Below, in pieces: positions 58,389-64,000 of a DNA stretch of 64,000 bases (its first letter is position 1; each line of letters opens with the position of its first letter). The notes beneath the pieces were generated by a model, which did not search any database, was not told the DNA's origin, and saw only the letters and a program-made list of their open reading frames with translations. This DNA comes from Kitasatospora viridis (GTDB lineage: Bacteria > Actinomycetota > Actinomycetes > Streptomycetales > Streptomycetaceae), in contig NZ_VIWT01000002.1 in NCBI RefSeq assembly GCF_007829815.1, forward strand, positions 310,001-374,000, given 5' to 3'. Position numbers and translations under genes: made by a program.

Positions 58389-58737
58389 GTGGGTTCGGGT
58401 CCGTTTCATGTCTGTTCATGCCTGGTCAAGCGCCGACCATACGCGGTTCGACGGGAAAAGCAAGGGGTGCGGCGCAGGATGCCGCGGCGGATTGTTCATG
58501 CCCGAATGTGTTGACAGCCCGCAGCAAGCTGGCATAGAACCAACCGAAACAACACGCTTACGGGTGTGAAACCACAAACGTCCGGTCTTCTGCACCTGCC
58601 CCCGACCGCAGGGACCGGACCCCACCGCTGCGGCCCGCGCCTGACACCCCCTCGGCTGCGGGCCGCAGCGCCCACTCCTCCCGCCGACCGGTCTCCCACC
58701 CCGGTCGGCCCCTCGCCAAGCACTCAAGGACTTCCCG
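58389..58737. promoter_or_regulatory. Divergent control region of the fructose and ptsHI operons
   Basis: A 349-base gap with no gene. TGTTCATGCC occurs twice in direct orientation (58413-58422 and 58493-58502), 80 bases apart, which fits a DeoR-type repressor bridging the two operons; a related CATGAACA is thus present on the other strand near the regulator start. The stretch after 58540 up to the ptsH ribosome-binding site is a GC-rich leader in which I see no clear hairpin. Confidence 0.6.
58511..58540 (+). promoter_or_regulatory. Sigma-70-type promoter for ptsH-ptsI
   Basis: TTGACA (58511-58516) and TAGAAC (58535-58540) with an 18-base spacer match the streptomycete housekeeping consensus TTGAC(N)-16/18-TAGRRT well. 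It begins 8 bases after the second TGTTCATGCC repeat, so a bound DeoR repressor would block it. The implied leader is nearly 190 bases. Confidence 0.65.
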
Positions 58738-59013
58738 ATGCACTCGATCCAGGTCACCGTCGGCTCGCGCAGCGGACTGCACGCCCGGCCCGCCTCGCTC
58801 CTCGTCCAGGCCGCCGCCCGACAGTCCGTCAGGATCACCGTCGGGCGCCCCGGCCAGCCGCCGGTCGACGCGCGCAGCCTGCTCTCCGTACTGGCGCTGG
58901 CCGCCGGGCACGGCGAGACGCTGGAACTGACCGCCGAGGGCGAGCAGGCGCCGGACGCCCTGCGGGAACTCGCCGAGCTGCTCGCCACCGATCACGACGC
59001 CGCGGCCGCATGA
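58738..59013 (+). CDS. ptsH: Phosphocarrier protein HPr
   Basis: A 91-residue HPr. The phosphorylated His15 is in SGLHARPASLLVQAA and the region around Ser46 reads DARSLLSVLALAA, close to the regulatory Ser site of Gram-positive HPr. AAGGA lies upstream of ATG 58738. It passes phosphate from EI to the fructose EIIA domain. ATGA overlap with ptsI shows coupled synthesis. Confidence 0.96.
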   Translation: MHSIQVTVGSRSGLHARPASLLVQAAARQSVRITVGRPGQPPVDARSLLSVLALAAGHGETLELTAEGEQAPDALRELAELLATDHDAAAA

Positions 59014-60671
59014 GCGGGCTGTTGTTGCACGGTATCGGCGTCGGCGGCGGCAGCGCCGCCGGGCCGGTGGCCCGGATGTCGGCGCCGCCCGCCCTGCCCG
59101 CGCCGCGCCCCGTCGCCGACCCCGCGGCCGAGGCGGCCGCGGTGCGCGCCGCGCTCGCCGAGGTCGAGGCCGACCTGGCGGAGCGGGCCGGGCGGGCGAG
59201 CGGCGCCGGAGCGGAGGTGCTCTCGGCACAGGCGATGATGGCCGCCGACCCGGCGCTCGCCGACCAGGCCGTCGGCCTGGTCGAACAGGGCACCGACGGG
59301 GCGCACGCCCTGACCGCCGCGTTCGACGGCTTCCGTGACGCACTGCTCGCCGCCGGCGGCTACTTCGCCGAGCGGGCCGCCGACCTGGACGACCTGCGGG
59401 ACCGGTCCGTCGCCCGGCTGCCGGGCCTGCCGGTGCCCGGACTGCCCGACCCCGGCCACCCGTACGTGCTGGTCGCGGACGACCTCGCGCCCGCCGACAC
59501 CGCACTGCTCGACCCCGCGCGGGTGCTGGCGCTGGTCACCGTACGCGGCGGGCCGACCAGCCACACCGCGATCCTGGCCAAGGCGCTCGGGCTGCCCGCC
59601 GTGGTCGGCTGTGCGCCCGCCGCCGATCTGACGGACGGTCAGCAGGTGCTGGTGCGCGGAGCGGACGGCACGGTCGAGGCCGACCCCACGGCGGAGAGCG
59701 TCGCGCTGGCCGCCGAGGCCGAGCGCCGCCGCCGCGAGCGGCTCGCCGGCATCCACGGCCTGGGCCGCACCTCGGACGGCCACCCGGTGGCGCTGCTGGT
59801 CAACCTCGGCGCCGCGCACGAACTGGCCGGCGCCGCGGCCGCCGACGCCGAGGGCGTGGGTCTGTTCCGCACCGAGTTCCTCTACCTGGACCGGGCCGAG
59901 GCGCCGGGCCAGGACGAACAGGCCGCCGCCTACCGTGCCGTCTTCGACGCCTTCGCCGGCCGCCGGGTGGTGGTCCGCACCCTGGACGCGGGCGCGGACA
60001 AGCCGCTGCCCTTCGCCACCGCCGCCGACGAGGAGAACCCGGCCCTCGGGATCCGCGGCCTGCGCACCGCCGCCCGCGACCCGCAGCTGCTGGAGACCCA
60101 GCTCGCGGCCATCGCCGAGGCCGCCGCAGGCTCCACCGCGGACGTCTGGGTGATGGCGCCGATGGTCTCCCTGCCGCGCGAGGCCGCCGAGTTCGCCCAG
60201 CGGGTCCGGGCCCACGGCCTGCGGCAGGCCGGGGTGATGATCGAGGTCCCGGCGGCCGCGCTGCGCGCCGACCGGCTGGCCGAGGTCTGCGACTTCTTCT
60301 CGCTGGGCACCAACGACCTGGCCCAGTACACCTTCGCCGCCGACCGCACCCTGGGCGCGCTCGCCGAGCTGCTCGACCCGTGGCAGCCGGCGCTGCTGGA
60401 GCTGATCGCCACCGCGTGCCACTCCGCCGCCGACCGGGGCCGCCCGATCGGCGTCTGCGGCGAGGCGGCGTCCGACCCGGCCCTCGCCCTGGTGCTGGTC
60501 GGCCTCGGGGTCACCTCGCTCTCCGCCGCGCCGGGCGCGCTGCCCGAGGTCCGCGCGGCACTGCGGGCGCACACCCTCGCGGAATGCTGGGAGCTCGCGG
60601 AGCTGGCCCTGTTCGCGGACGACGCGGCGGGCGCGGCGAGCGCGGTGCGGGCCCGGATCGGGGAACGCTGA
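59010..60671 (+). CDS. ptsI: PTS enzyme I (PEP-protein phosphotransferase)
   Basis: A 553-residue enzyme that takes phosphate from PEP and gives it to HPr. The phospho-His is in VRGGPTSHTAILAKALGLPAVVG, and the PEP-binding barrel has GLFRTEFLYLDR, RTLDAGADKPLPF, NPALGIRGLR, SLGTNDLAQYTFAADR and GVCGEAASDP with the catalytic Cys. Length is typical. Confidence 0.97.
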   Translation: MSGLLLHGIGVGGGSAAGPVARMSAPPALPAPRPVADPAAEAAAVRAALAEVEADLAERAGRASGAGAEVLSAQAMMAADPALADQAVGLVEQGTDGAHALTAAFDGFRDALLAAGGYFAERAADLDDLRDRSVARLPGLPVPGLPDPGHPYVLVADDLAPADTALLDPARVLALVTVRGGPTSHTAILAKALGLPAVVGCAPAADLTDGQQVLVRGADGTVEADPTAESVALAAEAERRRRERLAGIHGLGRTSDGHPVALLVNLGAAHELAGAAAADAEGVGLFRTEFLYLDRAEAPGQDEQAAAYRAVFDAFAGRRVVVRTLDAGADKPLPFATAADEENPALGIRGLRTAARDPQLLETQLAAIAEAAAGSTADVWVMAPMVSLPREAAEFAQRVRAHGLRQAGVMIEVPAAALRADRLAEVCDFFSLGTNDLAQYTFAADRTLGALAELLDPWQPALLELIATACHSAADRGRPIGVCGEAASDPALALVLVGLGVTSLSAAPGALPEVRAALRAHTLAECWELAELALFADDAAGAASAVRARIGER

Positions 60672-60676
60672 CCTAA

Positions 60677-60737
60677 TGCCGCGTCAGGCAACCTTCGCCC
60701 CGTCGCGACGCTCCGGCAAAGGTTGCCTGGCGCGGCA
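60677..60737. terminator. Long inverted repeat after ptsI
   Basis: A 19-base arm starting TGCCGCGTCAGGCAACCTT (60677-60695) pairs with its near-perfect complement at 60719-60737 (one G-T-type mismatch) around a 23-base loop. It begins 6 bases after the ptsI stop and should terminate that operon. The arm directly abuts a broken GH6 cellulase fragment. Confidence 0.75.
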
Positions 60738-60872
60738 CTGGGCGGCGGCGCGGAGATGCTGCTGTGGATCAAGACGCCCGGCGAGTCCGACGGCAACTGC
60801 GGAACCGGCGCCGGATCCAGCGCGGGACAATTCCTGCCGCAGGTGGCCTACGACCTGGTATACGGCTACTGA
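60723..60872 (+). pseudogene. C-terminal fragment of a GH6 cellulase
   Basis: In frame with ATG 60756 and ending at TGA 60870-60872 the sequence reads MLLWIKTPGESDGNC and then GTGAGSSAGQFLPQVAYDL-VYGY. LLWIK-PGESDG-C is the conserved end of GH6 endoglucanases and cellobiohydrolases, holding the catalytic-tunnel Asp/Lys/Glu loop. Nothing of the remaining ~300 residues is present upstream, where the inverted repeat and ptsI lie. The last 7 bases overlap the GNAT gene end. A decayed remnant, unlikely to make a functional protein. Confidence 0.75.
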
Positions 60873-61480
60873 AGCGTGGGCCGGCCGAGGTAGGTGAGGA
60901 CGCCCGGGTCGGGCACCGGGATCTCGTGGAAGCCCATCCGGTCGTAGAAGGCGCGGGCGGCCGTGTTCGCGGTGACCATGCCCAAGTGGACCCGGGGCGC
61001 CCCGGCCTGCGCCAGGGCGGCGAGCAGCGTGCTCAGCAGGGCGCGGCCGTGGCCGCGTCCCTGGTAGGCGGGCAGCAGGTCGATGTGCAAGTGGGCTGGG
61101 TAGGAGGCGAGTTCGGGCACGAGCAGCCGCTCCGGCCGGTGCAGCAGGGCCGCCATCACCTCGTCGGGCGTGCCGGGTTCGCCGGCCGGCAGCGGATGCC
61201 GGTCGGCGACCGCGGGCAGCCACCGCGCGCGGAAGTCGCGGACGAAGCGCGCGGTGTCGCTGGTGCCCAGCACGTAGCCCACCGCGCCGGCCCCGTCGTC
61301 GAGGACGAAGGCCAGGTCCGGTTCGAGAGCGGTGTACGGCGCGGCGAAGATGTTCGGCAGCAGCTCCTGGTCGCGGTAGACGCCGCGGGCGTCACCGCCG
61401 GCCTCGGCGGTGCGCGTGCAGATGTCGAAGACGGCGTCCCGGTCCTCCGGGCGGTAGCGGCGGATGGCGGGCGCGGGCAT
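60866..61480 (-). CDS. GNAT-family N-acetyltransferase
   Basis: A 204-residue protein from ATG 61480. The acetyl-CoA-binding core is AHLHIDLLPAYQGRGHGRALLSTLLAALAQAGAPRVHLGMVTANTAARAFYDRMGF. The N-terminus AIRRYRPEDRDAVFDICTRTAEAGGDA resembles GNAT proteins that sit beside glycoside hydrolases and are sometimes annotated as O-GlcNAcase-linked acetyltransferases. It begins 14 bases after the GH2 gene stop, so the two are probably co-transcribed. Substrate unknown. Confidence 0.9.
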   Translation of the reverse strand: MPAPAIRRYRPEDRDAVFDICTRTAEAGGDARGVYRDQELLPNIFAAPYTALEPDLAFVLDDGAGAVGYVLGTSDTARFVRDFRARWLPAVADRHPLPAGEPGTPDEVMAALLHRPERLLVPELASYPAHLHIDLLPAYQGRGHGRALLSTLLAALAQAGAPRVHLGMVTANTAARAFYDRMGFHEIPVPDPGVLTYLGRPTLQ

Positions 61481-61494
61481 GCACAGCCTCCAGT

Positions 61495-64000
61495 TCAGCT
61501 GTTGTGGAGCTCGGTGAAGACGAAGGAGAACTCGGCCGCCTCGGCCAGGAGTTGGTACTGCGGCAGCGGGCCCGGGCCGCAGGAGGCGGTGCCGATGCCG
61601 TGCAGGGCGTGGTCGAGGTTGACCCACACGGTGTCGCCGGCGGTCAGATCGGTCAAGTGGGTTGCCGCGTCCAGCTGTTCGGTGGTCCAGCGGCGGGCGG
61701 TGAGGGAGAACTCGGGGTCGCCCTCGATCCGCAGTCCGCCGAGCTCGGCCCAACGGACGCCGGCTCGCGCGCCGTTCTCCTGCGGGCGCAGGTAGGGCGT
61801 CTGCAGTGCGTCGACGGTGGATTCGTGGCGGCCGAGCCGGGCGGCGGTGCTGCTGTCCGGGTACGCCTCGCCGGGGCCGGCGCCGAACCAGCGCACCGCA
61901 TCCGCCGAGGCGAGGCCGAGCCGCACGCCGAGGCGGGGGAGCGGCACCGGCCACTCGCCGTCGGGGCGCACGGACACGGCCAGCCGCAGGCGCTCGCCCT
62001 CGCAGGTCCAGCGGTACTCGGTGGCGAGGCCGAACTCGGCGGCGGCCGGCGCCACTCGGGTTCGCACGGTCAGCGTGTCCTCGCCCAGCTCCACGGAGTC
62101 CAGCCGGTGGCGCAGGCGGTGCAGGCCCGCGTCGCGCCACGGTCCGGCGTGGCGGATGCCGGTGTGCCAGTCCAGGCCTTCGTCGTTGTCGGTGGGCGCC
62201 CGCCACAGGTCCAGCCGCAGACCGCTGACCGCGACGGCGCCGATGCTCCGCAGCGCACCGGTGCGGGCGTCGAAGGCGGCCGGGCCGAGGGCGATCACGC
62301 CGTCGGCCGCGACCGGGCCGGCGGTCGGGCGGACGAGCGGCAACGGCAGTGCGGCGACCGGGAGCTGACCCCAGGCCACCTCGTGGCCAGCCGGTGCCCA
62401 CGCCGTGTCGGCGGTCAGCACGGCCCGGACGGTCCACTGGGTCTCGCCCGGTCCGTGCACGCGCTCCGGTGCTGGCAGCTTCAGTTCGGCCGACTCGCCG
62501 GGCAGCAGCACCGGCACGGACAGCGGGCCGGTCTCGATCGTCTCCCCGTCCACCTGGTACGACCACTCGAAGGCCAGCGCGGACAGGTCGGCGAAGTCGT
62601 GGCGGTTGGTCACCCGCACCGTCCTGTCGGCGCCGTCGCCCTCGATGCGGACCGGCTCGATCACCTTCTTGTACTCGATCAGGCCGGGGGAGGGCTGCCG
62701 GTCGGGGAAGAGCAGGCCGTCGCAGACGAAGTTGCCGTCGTGCAGTTCTTCGCCGAAGTCGCCGCCGTAGGCGTAGCCCAGTTCGGGGTGCCTGATGCCG
62801 TGGTCGATCCACTCCCAGACGAACCCGCCCTGCAGTCGCTCGTAGGACTCGAACAGCCGCTGGTAGTCGGCGAGTCCGCCGGGGCCGTTGCCCATGGCGT
62901 GGGCGTACTCGCAGAGGATGAAGGGGAGTTCGCGGCGCCGGCGGGGGCCGCCGTCCAGTCGCCGGCCGATCTGCTCGACCTGGGCGTGGGAGGCGTACAT
63001 CTGCGAGTACACGTCCGTGTCACGGCAGTTCGGGTCGCCCTCGTAGTGCAGCAGGCGCGCGGAGTCGCGGCCGCGGATCCACTCGGCCATCGCAGTCAGG
63101 CCGCGCCCGGTGCCGGCCTCGTTGCCCAGCGACCAGATGATGACCGAGGGGTGGTTCTTGTCGCGCTCGACCATGCGGGCGGCGCGGTCGAGCAGGGCCG
63201 GCGTCCAGCGGTCGTCGTCGACCGGGTTGTCGCGCCAGCCCTGCTCGCCGAAGCCGTGGGTCTCCAGGTCGCACTCGTCGATGACCCACAGGCCGTACTC
63301 GTCGCACAGGTCGAGGAAGGCCGGGTGCGGCGGGTAGTGCGAGGTGCGCACCGCGTTGACGTTGTGACGCTTCATCAGCAGCACGTCCTGGCGCATGGTC
63401 TCCAGGTCGAGGGTGCGGCCCGTCTCGGGGTGCCACTCGTGGCGGTTGACGCCCTTGAGGAGCAGTGCCGTGCCGTTGACCTTGATCAGGCCGTCGGTCA
63501 ACTCGACCGTTCGGAAGCCGATCCGCAGCGGTACGCGCTCGCCCGCGGTGGCGAGTTCACCCTCGTACAGCACCGGCAGCTCGGCCGACCAGGGCCGCAC
63601 CGGCGCGGTGACCGCTTCCCCCGTCGCGACGTCGATGCCCAGGGCGGGCACCCGCACCCGCCCGTCGACCTCGGAGTCGACGCGCAGGGTGCCCTCGCCG
63701 CTGCGGTGGTCGTAGGAGGCGTGCACGAAGAAGTCGCCCGCGCTGCCCGGCGGGCGGTGAAGCAGCGTCACCTCGCGGAAGATGCCCGGCAGCCACCACT
63801 GGTCCTGGTCCTCCAGGTAGGAGCCGGCCGACCACTGGTGGACGCGGACGGCGAGCACGTTGCCGGTGCGCTTGAGCAGGTGGCCGACGGCGAACTCGTG
63901 CGGCAGGCGGGAGCCCTGGAACTCGCCGAGCCCGGTGCCGTTCAGCCAGACCCGGGCGCAGGACTCGACGCCGTCGAAGCGCAGCACCGCGCCGCCGTCG
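61495..64000 (-). CDS. GH2 beta-galactosidase, 5' end outside the window
   Basis: At least 835 C-terminal residues of an LacZ-type enzyme; the frame is open at the right edge. The jelly-roll and immunoglobulin-like domains are followed by the catalytic barrel: GVNRHEWHPETGR, NVNAVRTSHYPPHPAFLDLCDEYGLWVIDE, the acid/base Glu in IIWSLGNEAGTG, and the nucleophile Glu in PFILCEYAHAMGNGPGG. The final beta-sandwich begins near RLDLWRAPTDNDEG and ends HALHGIGTASCGP. No signal can be judged. It cleaves beta-galactosides in the cytoplasm. Confidence 0.95.
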   Translation of the reverse strand, partial: DGGAVLRFDGVESCARVWLNGTGLGEFQGSRLPHEFAVGHLLKRTGNVLAVRVHQWSAGSYLEDQDQWWLPGIFREVTLLHRPPGSAGDFFVHASYDHRSGEGTLRVDSEVDGRVRVPALGIDVATGEAVTAPVRPWSAELPVLYEGELATAGERVPLRIGFRTVELTDGLIKVNGTALLLKGVNRHEWHPETGRTLDLETMRQDVLLMKRHNVNAVRTSHYPPHPAFLDLCDEYGLWVIDECDLETHGFGEQGWRDNPVDDDRWTPALLDRAARMVERDKNHPSVIIWSLGNEAGTGRGLTAMAEWIRGRDSARLLHYEGDPNCRDTDVYSQMYASHAQVEQIGRRLDGGPRRRRELPFILCEYAHAMGNGPGGLADYQRLFESYERLQGGFVWEWIDHGIRHPELGYAYGGDFGEELHDGNFVCDGLLFPDRQPSPGLIEYKKVIEPVRIEGDGADRTVRVTNRHDFADLSALAFEWSYQVDGETIETGPLSVPVLLPGESAELKLPAPERVHGPGETQWTVRAVLTADTAWAPAGHEVAWGQLPVAALPLPLVRPTAGPVAADGVIALGPAAFDARTGALRSIGAVAVSGLRLDLWRAPTDNDEGLDWHTGIRHAGPWRDAGLHRLRHRLDSVELGEDTLTVRTRVAPAAAEFGLATEYRWTCEGERLRLAVSVRPDGEWPVPLPRLGVRLGLASADAVRWFGAGPGEAYPDSSTAARLGRHESTVDALQTPYLRPQENGARAGVRWAELGGLRIEGDPEFSLTARRWTTEQLDAATHLTDLTAGDTVWVNLDHALHGIGTASCGPGPLPQYQLLAEAAEFSFVFTELHNS

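Noticed and set aside
60677..60737. Terminal inverted repeats of an insertion sequence
   Set aside because: The arms are only 23 bases apart with no transposase or target duplication; a terminator hairpin after ptsI explains them.

Overview
The window is very GC-rich, uses GTG and TTG starts freely, packs its genes into operons with 4-base stop/start overlaps (GTGA, ATGA), and carries two rare TTA (bldA-type) codons. Together with the gene content this points to the chromosome of a streptomycete-type actinomycete (Streptomyces, Kitasatospora or a close relative). This assignment is inferred from style and content; no rRNA is present to confirm it.

Region 1 (1-18760, + strand) is a RiPP gene cluster of the thiopeptide / azole-peptide kind. 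A truncated luciferase-like flavoenzyme gene and a GC hairpin are followed by three tandem precursor genes (392-559, 614-781, 835-1005). Their leaders look like the thiomuracin leader, and their cores share the block SSCCCCTPCCSCT. The enzymes follow in one coupled operon: a leader-binding ThiF-like protein, YcaO cyclodehydratase 1, SagB-type azoline dehydrogenase 1, a LanB glutamylation-type protein, a SpaB_C-type protein, SagB 2, YcaO 2, a second LanB glutamylation-type protein and a second SpaB_C-type protein. A DrrAB-like ABC exporter and a 52-residue two-helix membrane peptide end the operon. The doubling of almost the whole modification set, served by only one leader-binding protein, is the most unusual feature of the window.

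Region 2 (18757-22816, - strand) holds a lipoprotein gene and a four-gene block of ABC ATPase, ABC-2 permease, NarL-type histidine kinase and response regulator. This is a typical drug-export or envelope-stress unit next to a biosynthetic cluster.

Region 3 (22982-37757) is a nine-gene minus-strand operon with its own LysR regulator and MFS transporter, and a divergent ArsR-type regulator. The operon encodes a nitronate monooxygenase, a YciI/ABM-like protein, a fumarate-reductase-like flavoprotein, a DRE-TIM aldolase/synthase, an alpha/beta-hydrolase-fold protein that lacks its serine, a fusion of isopropylmalate-dehydrogenase-like and RraA-like domains, a DUF6282-like metallohydrolase, PEP carboxylase and a Tat-exported metallo-beta-lactamase-fold hydrolase. 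I recognise the families but not the pathway. It looks like biosynthesis or breakdown of a small organic acid fed by oxaloacetate.

Region 4 (37862-54562) is accessory metabolism: an alditol oxidase, a membrane-anchored unknown, an iron-box-controlled CopD-like protein, and a LacI-controlled sugar importer operon with a GH35 beta-galactosidase and a secreted GH43 enzyme carrying a ricin-type lectin domain (probably for plant galactan). A histidine phosphatase fused to a multi-spanning membrane domain, a Tat-secreted PAP2 phosphatase and a secreted EEP-fold phosphodiesterase follow.

Region 5 (54630-60671) is the phosphotransferase system: fruA-fruK-DeoR regulator on the minus strand, divergent from ptsH-ptsI. 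Region 6 (60672-64000) holds a strong inverted repeat, a fragment of a GH6 cellulase, a GNAT acetyltransferase and most of a GH2 beta-galactosidase that runs off the right edge. I found no rRNA, tRNA, CRISPR array, transposase or attachment site.
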